Shown here piece by piece: positions 8,578 through 17,400 of a stretch of DNA of 64,000 bases. The stretch's first letter is position 1. The number at the start of each line of letters is the position of its first letter. Below the pieces are notes generated by a model, which was not told where the DNA came from, made no database searches, and saw only the letters and a program-made list of their open reading frames with translations. Position numbers and translations under genes: made by a program. The stretch comes from RYN-230 sp963760405. Lineage in GTDB: Bacteria > Actinomycetota > Actinomycetes > Streptosporangiales > Streptosporangiaceae. The stretch lies in assembly GCA_963760405.1 (NCBI GenBank), contig CAVXCV010000003.1:62001-126000 (forward strand), read 5' to 3'.

Positions 8578-9942
8578 CTACTCATCCGTCGCGATGAAGA
8601 CGTTCTTGACTTCGGTGAACGCGTCCAGGGCGTCCGGGCCGAGTTCCCGGCCCAGGCCGGACCGCTTGAAGCCGCCGAACGGGGTCCAGTAACGGACCGA
8701 GGCGTGTGAGTTGACCGACAGGTTGCCGGTCTCCACCGCGCGGGCCACCCGCAGCGCCCGGCCGACGTCGCGGGTCCAGATGGAGCCGGACAGCCCGTAC
8801 GGGGTGTCGTTGGCGATCGCGATCGCGTCCGCTTCGCTGTCGAACGGGACCACGGTCACCACCGGCCCGAAGATCTCCTCGGTGAACGCCGGGGCGTCCA
8901 CGGCCACCGGCGCGAGCACGGTGGGCGGGAACCAGTAGCCGGGCCCGTCCGGGGCCGAGCCGCGGAACGCCACCGGGGCGCCGTCCGGCACGTAGGACGC
9001 GACCCGGGCCCGGTGCTCCGCGGAGATCAGTGGTCCCATCTCCGTCCCCGGGTCCCCGGGATCACCCACCGCCACGGCCTGCACCGCCGGCTCGAGCAGT
9101 TCCATGAACCGGTCGAACACGCTGCGCTGGACCAGGATCCGGGACCGGGCGCAGCAGTCCTGGCCCGCGTTGTCGAACACCGCGTTGGGGGCGGTCGCGG
9201 CGGCCCGGTCCAGGTCGGCGTCGTCGAACACGATGTTCGCGCTCTTGCCGCCCAGCTCCAGGGTGACCCGCTTCACCTGCCGGGCGCAGTCCGCCATCAG
9301 CTGGCTGCCGACCTCGGTCGAGCCGGTGAACACGATCTTGCGGACCGCTTCGTGGTCCACCAGCCGCTGGCCCACCACCGAGCCCTTGCCGGGCAGCACC
9401 TGGACCACGCCCTCCGGCAGGCCCGCCGCCAGGGCCAGCTCGCCGATCCGGACCGCGGTCAGCGGGGTGCGCTCGGCTGGCTTGGCGATCACCGGGTTCC
9501 CCGCGGCCAGCGCGGGCCCCAGCCCCCAGCCCAGAATGGGCATGGGGAAGTTCCACGGCACGATCAGCCCGACGATGCCGATCGGCTCCTTGAACGTGAC
9601 GTCGATGCCGCCGGGCACCGGTATCTGCTGGCCGCACAGCCGCTCCGGCGCCGCCGAGTAGTAGCGCAGCACGTCAGCGACGTTGCCCGCCTCCCACCGG
9701 GCCTGCCCGATCGGGTGGCCGGACCCGGCCACCTCCAGCAGCGCGAGTTCCTCGGCGTGCTCGTCCACCACGTCGGCGAACCGGCGCAGCAGCCGGGCCC
9801 GGTCGGCGGGAGCCACGGCCCGCCAGTCCGGCAGCGCCGCGACGGCGCGGCTGATCGCCGCGTCCGCCTGGTCTGTCGTGGTCGGCTGGACCTCGGCCAC
9901 CGGTTCCTCGGTGGCCGGGTTCAGCACGGTGAATGCAGACAT
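8578..9942 (-). CDS. Aldehyde dehydrogenase family protein
   Basis: NAD(P)-dependent aldehyde dehydrogenase, 454 residues, likely oxidising an aldehyde formed from the amine handled by this operon (a PuuC-like or gamma-glutamyl-aldehyde role is inferred from neighbours). Motifs in order: VPWNFPMPILGWGLGPALAAGN with the catalytic Asn (about 142), FTGSTEVG, the general base in LELGGKSANI (about 239-248), the nucleophile region NAGQDCCARSR (about 270-280; two adjacent cysteines), EEIFGPVV and FGGFKRSGLGRELG. The ATG at 9942 has GGAG ten bases upstream; a GTG at 9954 is the alternative start. Confidence 0.93.
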   Translation of the reverse strand: MSAFTVLNPATEEPVAEVQPTTTDQADAAISRAVAALPDWRAVAPADRARLLRRFADVVDEHAEELALLEVAGSGHPIGQARWEAGNVADVLRYYSAAPERLCGQQIPVPGGIDVTFKEPIGIVGLIVPWNFPMPILGWGLGPALAAGNPVIAKPAERTPLTAVRIGELALAAGLPEGVVQVLPGKGSVVGQRLVDHEAVRKIVFTGSTEVGSQLMADCARQVKRVTLELGGKSANIVFDDADLDRAAATAPNAVFDNAGQDCCARSRILVQRSVFDRFMELLEPAVQAVAVGDPGDPGTEMGPLISAEHRARVASYVPDGAPVAFRGSAPDGPGYWFPPTVLAPVAVDAPAFTEEIFGPVVTVVPFDSEADAIAIANDTPYGLSGSIWTRDVGRALRVARAVETGNLSVNSHASVRYWTPFGGFKRSGLGRELGPDALDAFTEVKNVFIATDE

Positions 9943-10006
9943 GGCAGTGATCACTCCATCCGGTTGAGCCTGGCCGCTGCGCCTGGCCGCCTGCGTCCGG
10001 GGGCGC

Positions 10007-11398
10007 TCACATGCGCTCGAAACTCCGGTGCAGCTCCCAGTCGGTCACCGCCGCGTCAAAGGCAGCGATCTCCACCCGCGCGGCGTTCGCGTAATGCTCC
10101 ACCACCTCGCTGCCGAACGACTCCCGGGCGAGCTCGCTCTTGGTCCACAGATCCAGGGCGTCGCGCAGCGTGGCCGGGACCCGGGGGCCAGGGGTGGTGT
10201 AGGCATTCCCCTCGAGCGCGGGCTCGAGCGGCAGTTCATGGTCCACGCCGTACATCCCGCCCGCGATCATCGCCGCGACTGCGAGGTAGGGGTTCACATC
10301 GCCGCCCGGCACCCGGTTCTCCACCCGCAGCCCGGCGCCGTGCCCGACCAGCCGCAACGCACAGGTGCGGTTGTCCACGCCCCACCGGATCGCGGTCGGC
10401 GCGAAGCTGCCCGGCACGTAGCGCTTATAGGAGTTGATGTTCGGCGCGTAGCAGAGGGTCAGCTCGGACAGCGCGGCCAGCTGCCCGGCGATGAAGTGCT
10501 CGCCCATGGCGGACAGGCCGTGTGGCCGGTCCCCGGCCATCACCGGCGTGCCGTCGGCGTCGCGGACCGAGAGATGGATATGGCAGGAGTTGCCCTCACG
10601 GGCGTTCGGCTTGGCCATGAACGTGATGCTCATGCCGTCCTGATCGGCGATCTCCTTGGTCCCGGTCTTATAGATCGAGTGGTTGTCGCAGGTGGCCACC
10701 GCTTCCGCGTACCGGAACGCGATCTCCTGCTGGCCCAGGTTGCACTCGCCCTTGGCCGACTCGACCTGGAGCCCGGCGCCGGCCATCCCGTTGCGCAGCT
10801 TGCGCAGCAGTGGCTCGATCCGCGCCGTGCCCAGGATCGAGTAGTCCACGTTGTAGGAGTTGGCTGGAGTGAGGTTGCGGTACCCGCCGGCCTGGGCGGC
10901 GGCGTAGCTGTCGGTGTAGACGATGAACTCGAGTTCGGTGCCGGCCAGCGCGGTCAGCCCGCGCTCGGCCAGCCGGCCGGTCTGCGCCTTGAGGATCTGC
11001 CGCGGGGACGCCACCACCGGCGCGCCGTCGTGCCAGGTGAGGTCGGCCAGGACCATCGCGGTGCCCTCGTGCCAGGGCACCCGGCGCAGCGTGCTCATGT
11101 CAGGCACCAGCACGAAGTCGCCGTAGCCGCTCTCCCACGAGGACATCGCGTACCCGTCCACCGTGTTCATCTCCACGTCCACGGCGAGCAGGTAGTTGCA
11201 GCCCTCGATGACACTGCCGACCACATCGTCGAGGAAGTAGTCCGCGGCGAGCCGCTTGCCTGCCAGCCGTCCCTGCATATCGGTGAACGCGACGACCACC
11301 GTGTCGATGATCCCCTCGCTCACTTCCACGCGGAGCCGCTCCAGGGTGAGCATCCCGCGGCGGCGGCTGTGCGGGATCGCTCCGCGCTGTCGTTCCAT
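10007..11398 (-). CDS. Glutamine synthetase family protein (GlnA4/GlnA3-like gamma-glutamyl amine synthetase)
   Basis: ATP-dependent ligase of the glutamine synthetase fold, 463 residues. It matches the actinobacterial catabolic branch (GlnA4 or GlnA3 of Streptomyces, which glutamylate ethanolamine or polyamines) better than true GlnA, an assignment supported by context: aldehyde dehydrogenase, SDR, amidotransferase and permease in the same locus. Conserved stretches include FTDMQGRLAGKR (about 39-50), GTELEFIVY (metal-binding glutamates), ESAKGECNLGQQEI, the ATP-side GNSCHIHLS and APNINSYKRYVPGSFAP, then VENRVPGGDVNPY. A GGAGG site lies six bases before the ATG at 11398. The open frame continues upstream but that part overlaps the permease gene. 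Confidence 0.9.
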   Translation of the reverse strand: MERQRGAIPHSRRRGMLTLERLRVEVSEGIIDTVVVAFTDMQGRLAGKRLAADYFLDDVVGSVIEGCNYLLAVDVEMNTVDGYAMSSWESGYGDFVLVPDMSTLRRVPWHEGTAMVLADLTWHDGAPVVASPRQILKAQTGRLAERGLTALAGTELEFIVYTDSYAAAQAGGYRNLTPANSYNVDYSILGTARIEPLLRKLRNGMAGAGLQVESAKGECNLGQQEIAFRYAEAVATCDNHSIYKTGTKEIADQDGMSITFMAKPNAREGNSCHIHLSVRDADGTPVMAGDRPHGLSAMGEHFIAGQLAALSELTLCYAPNINSYKRYVPGSFAPTAIRWGVDNRTCALRLVGHGAGLRVENRVPGGDVNPYLAVAAMIAGGMYGVDHELPLEPALEGNAYTTPGPRVPATLRDALDLWTKSELARESFGSEVVEHYANAARVEIAAFDAAVTDWELHRSFERM

Positions 11399-11441
11399 GA
11401 GCCTCCAGTCCGTGCGTCGGTCGGCCGACCCCCGCCGCCCC

Positions 11442-11486
11442 AGTCTCAGGTGGTGCTGTCTCAGGTGGTGCTGTCTCAGGTGGTGA
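11442..11486. repeat. 15-bp tandem repeat, three copies
   Basis: Three copies of TCTCAGGTGGTGCTG-like units between the permease stop and the synthetase start, reaching into the last codons of the permease. The repeats duplicate the sequence around the permease stop codon (TGA at 11476-11478), so several equivalent stops follow each other. Confidence 0.8.
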
Positions 11487-12999
11487 GTTCCTGCTCGATC
11501 GCGGCTAGCTCTTCTGGCGTGCCCTGAACCCGTGGCCCGGTAAACCACTTGCGGGCGGACACGAGCCAGTAGATGCCGGCGAAGCCGATGACGGCGAGCA
11601 CCGCGAACACTGCGTAATTGAAGGTCGTGAAGTTGATGGGGCCGACCTGCGGCAGCATGAACAGGATCGTGATGATCACCACCCAGGTGACGGCGATCCA
11701 GCCGACCACATAGCTCCACCGGCCCAGGTGCCATGGCCCGCGCTGGAAGCTGTCGCCCCGGCGCAGCCGCAGGTAGGTCGGCGTCACGTAGGCGATGTAC
11801 AGGCCGATCGTCGCGATGGAGGTGACGGCCGCGTAGGCGGCATAGTTCCACAGGTAGGGCAGCCCGAGGATGAACGCGCCGACGGCGGCCAGCCAGATCG
11901 CGTTGGTCGGGGTCCTGGTGCGGTGGTTCACCCGGTGCCAGAAGGCCGAGCCGGGCAGCGCGCCGTCCCGCGAGAACGCGTAGATCATCCGGGAGTTGGC
12001 GGTGACCGACGACATCCCGCAGAACAGCTGGGCACCGATGACGATCAGCAGCAGGAACTCAGCGCCCGTCTTCCCGATCGCGTCGATGATGACCTGGGCC
12101 GCTGGCACAGAGGCAAGCGACTCGGGAGTGTAGTGCTGGATGGCGAACGTGACGCCGATCAGCAGGACCCACCCGGCGAACAGCGAGACCACGATCGACA
12201 TCACGATGCCCCGCGGGCCGGCGGTGGCGGCCTTGTGCGTTTCCTCGGTCATGTGCGCCGAGGCGTCGTAGCCGGTGAAGGTGTACTGCGCCAGGAGCAG
12301 GCCGATCAGGACGATGTAGAACGAGGGGACAACCAGCCCGGTCCCGTTGTTGAAGTGCCCGAAGACAAAGCTGGCCGACTGGTGGTGCGATGGGACGAAG
12401 GCCAGCACGGCGACGATGATCAGCACGCCGAGCAGGTGCCACCACACGCTGATGTCGTTCAGCAGTGCGACCAGCCGGATCCCGAACTGGTTCAGCATGC
12501 CGTGCACAGCCAGCACGACCGCATAGATGAGCACCGTGATCCAGTGCGCCGCGCTGAGGTTGAACGCCAGCGTGAGGAACGCGTGGATGAAGAGCGAGGC
12601 GCCGAAGTCGATGCCCGCGGTGACCGCGACCTGGCCCAGGAAGTTGAACCAGCCGGTGAACCAGGACCAGGCCGCCCCGTTGCTGCGGGCCAGCTTGGCC
12701 GACCAGTAGTACAGCCCGCCCGCGGTGGGGAAGCTGGAGCACACCTCGGCCATCGAGAGGCCGACGAACAGGGTCATGATCCCGACGAACGGCCAGCCCC
12801 AGACGATCACTACCGGGCCGCCGGTCAGCATGCCGAACCCGTACAGCGTCAGGCAGCCGGACAGGATCGAGATGATCGTGAACGAGACAGCGAAGTTCGA
12901 GAACCCGGACATCCGCCTGCGGAGTTCCTGCGCGTATCCAAGTTCATGGAGCCGCTGGGAATCCTGGTCGAGCGGAGCCGCTTGCTCATTGACCGCCAT
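11476..12999 (-). CDS. APC family amino acid/amine permease
   Basis: Twelve-helix secondary transporter of the amino acid/polyamine/organocation superfamily, 507 residues. Features include the N-terminal LRRRMSGFSNFAVSFTIISI (about 29-48), the family glycine-rich helix 1 at LTGGPVVIVWGW, EVCSSFPTAGGLYYW and the cytoplasmic FTGYDASAHMTEET helix 6 region. A good AAGGAG site precedes the ATG at 12999. It sits upstream of the synthetase and in the same direction, so it probably imports the amine that the operon degrades. The divergent FadR-type gene and the operator at 13111 suggest local control. Exact substrate unknown; GABA/choline/ethanolamine-type permeases look similar. Confidence 0.9.
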   Translation of the reverse strand: MAVNEQAAPLDQDSQRLHELGYAQELRRRMSGFSNFAVSFTIISILSGCLTLYGFGMLTGGPVVIVWGWPFVGIMTLFVGLSMAEVCSSFPTAGGLYYWSAKLARSNGAAWSWFTGWFNFLGQVAVTAGIDFGASLFIHAFLTLAFNLSAAHWITVLIYAVVLAVHGMLNQFGIRLVALLNDISVWWHLLGVLIIVAVLAFVPSHHQSASFVFGHFNNGTGLVVPSFYIVLIGLLLAQYTFTGYDASAHMTEETHKAATAGPRGIVMSIVVSLFAGWVLLIGVTFAIQHYTPESLASVPAAQVIIDAIGKTGAEFLLLIVIGAQLFCGMSSVTANSRMIYAFSRDGALPGSAFWHRVNHRTRTPTNAIWLAAVGAFILGLPYLWNYAAYAAVTSIATIGLYIAYVTPTYLRLRRGDSFQRGPWHLGRWSYVVGWIAVTWVVIITILFMLPQVGPINFTTFNYAVFAVLAVIGFAGIYWLVSARKWFTGPRVQGTPEELAAIEQELTT

Positions 13000-13110
13000 A
13001 ACTGCTCCTTCGTGGGCATGAAGCCCGGTGGGCGTGAGCCCGTGGGCATGAAGCCGGGCGCTGATGAACTGGAGCCGGGGGCTGAGCGGTCGCTGGCCGG
13101 CCACCGGGGC

Positions 13111-13134
13111 AAATGGTTTATTAGCTGACCATTT
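13111..13134. promoter_or_regulatory. Candidate operator for the FadR-type regulator
   Basis: Perfect 7-bp inverted repeat AAATGGT / ACCATTT (13111-13117 and 13128-13134) separated by 10 AT-rich bases, in an otherwise GC-rich gap between the permease and the divergent regulator. TGGT...ACCA half-sites are usual for the FadR branch of GntR regulators. It abuts the GTG at 13135, so binding would block the regulator gene and possibly the permease promoter. Confidence 0.65.
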
Positions 13135-13911
13135 GTGGATAGAGTGCCGGTGATGTCAAGACCTGTCACCGGATTTACCCAGAACACGGTCCCGGGCACC
13201 GGGCTCGAGCTGACCGCCGTGCTGGGGCCGGTGCGGGCGCAGAACGCCTTCGAGGAGACGGTCGAGCGGCTGCTGACCGTGATCAAGCTCGGTGTCGTCG
13301 GCCCGGGGGAGCGCTTCCCGGCGGAACGGGAACTCGCCGCCCTGCTCGGCGTCAGCCGGATCACCCTGCGCGAGGCGTTCCGCGCGCTCCAGCAGGCCGG
13401 CTACGTCCAGCCCCGCCGCGGTCGGCTCGGCGGCACGTTCGTGACCTACAGCCCGCCCGCGCCGAGCCCGCGGGAGGTGCGGCGCATCGCCCAGCTAGGC
13501 GCCGACAAGATCACCGATGCGCTGACCTTCCGGATGGCGGTGGAGACCGGCGCGGTCCAGGTCCTGGCCCGGTCCGAGGGGGACCGGGGCCGGGAGGTGC
13601 TGCTGGCCCGGCTGGCCGCGGTGAACAGCGCGACCCTGGCCGACTACCGCCGGATGGACACCTTGTTTCACCTGTCCATCGCGGAACTGACCGGCTCCAG
13701 CCTGCTCGCCGCGGCCTGCGCGGACGCACGGATGCGGCTCAACGACCTGCTCAATGCCATCCCGGTGCTGCAGCGCAACATCGAGCACACTGCGGCGCAG
13801 CACACCGCGATCGTGGATGCCATCCTGGCCGGGGACGTGGCCGAGGCCCAGCGCGCGACAGCGGAGCACCTGGACGGCACCGCGGCCCTGCTCCGCGGGT
13901 TCCTGGAGTAG
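13135..13911 (+). CDS. FadR-subfamily GntR transcriptional regulator
   Basis: DNA-binding repressor/activator of up to 258 residues. An N-terminal GntR winged helix-turn-helix (about 40-105) contains the typical GERFPAERELAALLGVSRITLREAFRALQ segment, written here only as landmarks GERFPAERELA and SRITLREAFR. It is followed by an all-helical FCD effector domain with RMAVETGAVQ, FHLSIAELTGS and HTAIVDAILAGD, whose Asp/His residues usually bind metal and an organic acid. The GTG at 13135 abuts the inverted repeat; an ATG at 13153 (MSRPVTG) is an equally good start. Divergent from the permease-synthetase operon, it is the likely local regulator. Confidence 0.9.
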   Translation: MDRVPVMSRPVTGFTQNTVPGTGLELTAVLGPVRAQNAFEETVERLLTVIKLGVVGPGERFPAERELAALLGVSRITLREAFRALQQAGYVQPRRGRLGGTFVTYSPPAPSPREVRRIAQLGADKITDALTFRMAVETGAVQVLARSEGDRGREVLLARLAAVNSATLADYRRMDTLFHLSIAELTGSSLLAAACADARMRLNDLLNAIPVLQRNIEHTAAQHTAIVDAILAGDVAEAQRATAEHLDGTAALLRGFLE

Positions 13912-13912
13912 C

Positions 13913-15916
13913 TCAGGCTGGGCAGGCCTCATCCGTCAGGTACCGGTCCGGCTCAGCCCGGTAGCTCCGGCCGTGCGGCAACGTCCAGATCAGCACCCCG
14001 GGCTCAGGCTGTTGCAGCCGCCAGCCCTCGGTCTGTTTGGCGCGGTGATGTCGTCGGCACAACGGTGCCAGGTTGCAGGCGCAGGTACGGCCGCCCTGGT
14101 CATGCGGGGTGGTGTGGTCGAGGTCGCAACGGCGGGCGGCCCGGCGGCAGCCAGGGAAGGAGCAGGTCCCCTGCCGCACCTCGACCAGGTGCCGCAGTTT
14201 CCGCGATGGCCGGTACCCGGGTGATTCCCCGTCATGGGAACACCGGCCCGGCCCGAGAGCGGAGATCGTGACGGTCAGCTCCCACCCTGTCCCTGAGTTC
14301 CTGGGCCCCTGCCTGGCACAGCCATGCCCAACGGCGCGGCCCGCCTGGTCGGTCAGGGTCAGGCACCAGCGGCTACCTCGACGGGCCGCCAGCGCGGCGG
14401 CGAGATTACGGCAGGTGGCCGCGTCGGCCGGCCCGAACCCGGCGACCTCCCCGGGGCCCTGGGCGCCGAGCCAGCTGGAGAGCGGCATGGTCAGGTTCAC
14501 GCTGCCACCCAGCCCGTCGTAGGCGCCACCCGCCGCACCGCGGCCCATCGATCCCGGCCCGGCCATCTCCTCAGTCGTATCCGGTGCGGGGCCGGGATCG
14601 GGTACGGGGCCGGGATCGGGCGCGGGAGCCGGGGCGGGGGCGGGAGCCGGGACGGGCCGCAAAGTCTCGATGGACTGGCCGAGCAGCAGCGCCGTGTAGA
14701 CGCGGGCGCGGAGCTGGTCCAGCGACCCGGAGGCGCCGTCGGCTTTCAGGCCGCACGCCAGAGCGTTGATCCGGTTATCCGCCGCCAGCACTTCGGCGGG
14801 CGGCAGGTCCCGGCCGGCCAGCGCCGCGGTGCCGGACCGTTCATCCCAGGTTTCCACCCGCGCGTCCCGGCGCGCCTTTTCCCGCCGCCGCCCCGCGGCC
14901 TCCGGATCGGCGGACAGCACGGCTCGCCTGATCGCCGCGCGCAGCTGCCCGGTGGTCTGGCCGGGTGCGTCCCCGATCACCACGTCTTCGACCGCCGCGG
15001 CCAGGGTGTCGTCGAGCGCGCTGGTTTCATCGGTGATGACAGCGGCCTTGGCCTGGTCGATGTCACCCTTAGCCAGCGCAGCCCGGGTCCGGGGCAGCCG
15101 GGCCAGCCCGCAGGCGAGTTCCAGCACCCGGTCCGCGGAGCGCGCCGTCAGCGTGAGCGCGGCCGCCACCTCGTCACCCAGGTGCTCCAGCAAGTCGCGG
15201 TGCGCGCCGCTGGCGATCTGCGCCCACCGCCGTTCGGTCAGCTCGCTGATAGCGGCGAGCTCACCCGCGGTGGCCCACGACGCCAGCCGTCGCCAGGCCC
15301 GCAGCACGCCGATCAGCTCATCGTCTGAAAGCCGGCTGGGTACGGCCAGGCCGCCATCCGGCGGCTCAGCCCCCGGCGGCTCAGTCCCAAGGGGCCGGGC
15401 GTCTTCGGCCAGCCGGGCCAGCAGGGAACCGGGCTCCATCCGGTCCGCCGCCCCGCCTGCGCCGAACCCCGGGCCGCCGCCACCGTCACCCCGCGGCAGG
15501 AATCCTGCCGCCAGCACCTGCGGCAGCGACGGCGGCCGCGCCGCGGCCAGATGCGACTCACGCACGGGAACGGGCATATCGGCCAGCCACGCATCAGCGC
15601 CACCAGGCGGGTCAGCATCCGGGTCCGGCGCCAGCCCGCACAGCTCCTCCGGCCCCGGCTCCCTTGCATCCAGCTCAGCCAGGTCAAGCTCAGCCAGGTA
15701 ATGGTCAGCCAGGTCAAGCTCGGGACCATCAGGCTCAACTGGGTCGATGCCAGCTGGCCTGGCGCCGGCGGGGTCAGTTCCGGCGGGGTCAGTTCCGGCG
15801 GGGTCAGTTCCGGCGGGGTCAGTTCCGGCGGGGTTGATGCCAGCTGGATCCGGCCGACCAGGCGGGTCACCGGGGGAGGACGGGTCAGCTAACGACCCAG
15901 TGGAGTCGATCGCCAT
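13913..15916 (-). CDS. DUF222/HNH endonuclease signature protein (13E12 repeat family-like)
   Basis: Large actinobacterial protein of 667 residues with a central DUF222 region (about 180-430; landmarks ALTARSADRVLELA and LAKGDIDQAKAAV) and a C-terminal HNH nuclease-like zinc motif, CSFPGCRRAARRCDLDH...CNLAPLCRRHHRAK (about 590-640). Members are often multicopy and spread unevenly between strains; their role is not established. The N-terminal 100 residues are low complexity, with tandem GTDPA pentapeptides encoded by 15-bp repeats. A second Pro/Ala run (PAPAPAPAPDPG) lies near residue 430. GGAGG directly before the ATG at 15916 supports this start over a further upstream ATG. Confidence 0.85.
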   Translation of the reverse strand: MAIDSTGSLADPSSPGDPPGRPDPAGINPAGTDPAGTDPAGTDPAGTDPAGARPAGIDPVEPDGPELDLADHYLAELDLAELDAREPGPEELCGLAPDPDADPPGGADAWLADMPVPVRESHLAAARPPSLPQVLAAGFLPRGDGGGGPGFGAGGAADRMEPGSLLARLAEDARPLGTEPPGAEPPDGGLAVPSRLSDDELIGVLRAWRRLASWATAGELAAISELTERRWAQIASGAHRDLLEHLGDEVAAALTLTARSADRVLELACGLARLPRTRAALAKGDIDQAKAAVITDETSALDDTLAAAVEDVVIGDAPGQTTGQLRAAIRRAVLSADPEAAGRRREKARRDARVETWDERSGTAALAGRDLPPAEVLAADNRINALACGLKADGASGSLDQLRARVYTALLLGQSIETLRPVPAPAPAPAPAPDPGPVPDPGPAPDTTEEMAGPGSMGRGAAGGAYDGLGGSVNLTMPLSSWLGAQGPGEVAGFGPADAATCRNLAAALAARRGSRWCLTLTDQAGRAVGHGCARQGPRNSGTGWELTVTISALGPGRCSHDGESPGYRPSRKLRHLVEVRQGTCSFPGCRRAARRCDLDHTTPHDQGGRTCACNLAPLCRRHHRAKQTEGWRLQQPEPGVLIWTLPHGRSYRAEPDRYLTDEACPA
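15765..15839. repeat. 15-bp tandem repeat encoding GTDPA units
   Basis: Four full copies and one diverged copy of a 15-bp unit (CCGGCGGGGTCAGTT on the plus strand) inside the N-terminal part of the DUF222 gene. The unit is a multiple of three, so copy-number change keeps the frame and only alters the number of Gly-Thr-Asp-Pro-Ala pentapeptides. Confidence 0.95.
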
Positions 15917-16226
15917 CACCCTCCTTCCTCGCTGTGCGAGTCGGTCACTCACCCATCCTATCACCCCCATAGCACCACTTGAAAGCAGTTAATCAAAATT
16001 CTGTTCGAACTCCTGGCGCGCCCCTGGGAGGGCCTCTGGCCTCTTATGTGGTGGGGATTGTGCAGATACGGTGTCCTACCCACCACATAACCGTGCTGCC
16101 CGGCGACGCCGGGGGTGGCGGGGGATGTGGGGCGGTTGGTGCCTGTGTGGATGACCGGAGATGGCCCCGCTGCGTGATCAAGCAGAAAGGGTCACCCGAT
16201 CAGATCAAGCGGAAAGGGTCACCCGG
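15917..16226. other. Intergenic region with long inverted repeat and tandem duplication
   Basis: About 310 bp without a convincing gene, upstream of the DUF222 gene and downstream of the AlkZ-like gene. It is less GC-rich near 15970-16010 (AATCAAAATTCTG), a plausible promoter area for the DUF222 gene. It contains the 12-bp inverted repeat at 16044-16090 and ends with the 27-bp tandem duplication at 16176-16229. Confidence 0.6.
16044..16090. repeat. Perfect 12-bp inverted repeat
   Basis: TTATGTGGTGGG (16044-16055) and CCCACCACATAA (16079-16090) are exact reverse complements separated by 23 bases. It could fold as a terminator for the AlkZ-like transcript, act as an operator for the DUF222 gene, or mark the ends of a tiny inserted element. 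There is no poly-T tract. Confidence 0.8.
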
Positions 16227-16229
16227 TCA
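16176..16229. repeat. 27-bp tandem duplication
   Basis: Two adjacent 27-bp copies (16176-16202 and 16203-16229) starting GATCAAGC and containing GAAAGGGTCACCCG; they differ at two positions. The second copy ends on the stop codon of the AlkZ-like gene. Confidence 0.85.
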
Positions 16230-17315
16230 GACCTCACTGAACTGCACGTCGTGCTCGGCGTCCGGGGCCGCGAACGCAAGCAGCCGGCCGCCTTCATCGG
16301 CCGCCGCGCTCGTATCCGCCGACGCCCACGGGCCGAACTGCTCGATGGCCAGGACGGCTGTGCCGCGCCGCTGTTGCAGCCGCCAGCTGCCGGCGACGAA
16401 GCCGTCGATGAGCACCACCCCGGGGAACGCGTTCGGTCTGCGGTAGATCTTGGCCTGGGCCGCCCTGGACAAGATCCGGGTCCGGTCGGCGTGCGCCAGG
16501 ATCAGGTTGTCGAACTCGGCCACCAGGCGGACCGGAGCCGCCACGTCCGGGCCGGGCCGGGGCGCCTCGGGCAGGTCAAAGAGCTCCCGGCCGTCCTCGC
16601 CGCGGAACACCCGCAGCTCCGGCCGCAGCCGGGCGACCAGCTCCGCCAGCCGGGTCAGGCCGGACCAGGACTGCATGTCGAGCACGCTGGCTGGGCCGAA
16701 CGCGGCCAGGTAGCGCAGGATCACCCGGTCCGGTGCGGGCTCAGCATCGAGCGGGCGCCCGAGCCAGGCCTCGGCGGAGGTCAGCCGGGGCTGGCCGGTG
16801 CGGCCCCAGACCGCCCGGGGTGGCACCTGCACGCAGGCCACCAGGCTGCGCACCACCTCGGTCAGGGCCCGCGGTTCGCGGCCCGGCCACCGCTCGGCCA
16901 GCAACGGCGCCAGCTCGGCGCTGGTCCGCGGCTGTTCGTCGATCAGCGCCCGGCCGGCCGCGGCGATAGCGGCCAGGTCCAGGCCAGCCAGCTGCCGGCC
17001 GAACAACCCGGTGGTGACCACCCGGTCCAGCCGGGGCTGGATCACCGGGCGCAGCCGGAGGCAGTCCCGGGCGGTGACCAGGTGCACGGTGCCGCGCATC
17101 AGCGCGATCCGGACCGCGCCACGATCCAGAAGTAGCTGGCCCAGATTGTCCGGCTGGAAGCGATCCAGCCGGGACCACAGCCCGAAGTACGGTGGGAACG
17201 GTGCCTGGGCCTGCAGCCCGATCAGGTGCTCGATCGCGGCCGGCACGGCCATGGGTGCCCGGCGGAGCAGCAGCTGGCGGGCCAGGAGGGCCCGGTTGAG
17301 GTCTCGCTGGCTCAC
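16227..17315 (-). CDS. AlkZ-like winged-helix DNA-binding protein (HTH_42)
   Basis: 362-residue member of the HTH_42 (YcaQ/AlkZ/AlkX) family, some of which are DNA glycosylases that unhook interstrand crosslinks or remove bulky alkylated bases. The QxQ motif used by the YcaQ branch is visible as LIGLQAQAPFPPY (about 31-43), followed by LMRGTVHLVTARD (about 75-87), the winged-helix repeats with RYLAAFGPASVLDMQSWSG (about 190-210) and the C-terminal LVAEFDNLILAHADR and VVLIDGFVAGSWR. The GTG at 17315 (another GTG at 17318) is the best start. Divergent from sufR. A glycosylase function is inferred from the motif only. Confidence 0.82.
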   Translation of the reverse strand: MSQRDLNRALLARQLLLRRAPMAVPAAIEHLIGLQAQAPFPPYFGLWSRLDRFQPDNLGQLLLDRGAVRIALMRGTVHLVTARDCLRLRPVIQPRLDRVVTTGLFGRQLAGLDLAAIAAAGRALIDEQPRTSAELAPLLAERWPGREPRALTEVVRSLVACVQVPPRAVWGRTGQPRLTSAEAWLGRPLDAEPAPDRVILRYLAAFGPASVLDMQSWSGLTRLAELVARLRPELRVFRGEDGRELFDLPEAPRPGPDVAAPVRLVAEFDNLILAHADRTRILSRAAQAKIYRRPNAFPGVVLIDGFVAGSWRLQQRRGTAVLAIEQFGPWASADTSAAADEGGRLLAFAAPDAEHDVQFSEV

Positions 17316-17400
17316 CACGTCACCTGCTGCCACCTGCAATGATCTCCTTGCCGGGGGGGCCGTGTTGCGGCCCGGGATGTATTTACGCCACACTGATGTT

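Noticed and set aside
13511..13932. Minus-strand frames over the FadR-type gene
   Set aside because: Shadows; the FadR HTH and FCD domains are on the plus strand.
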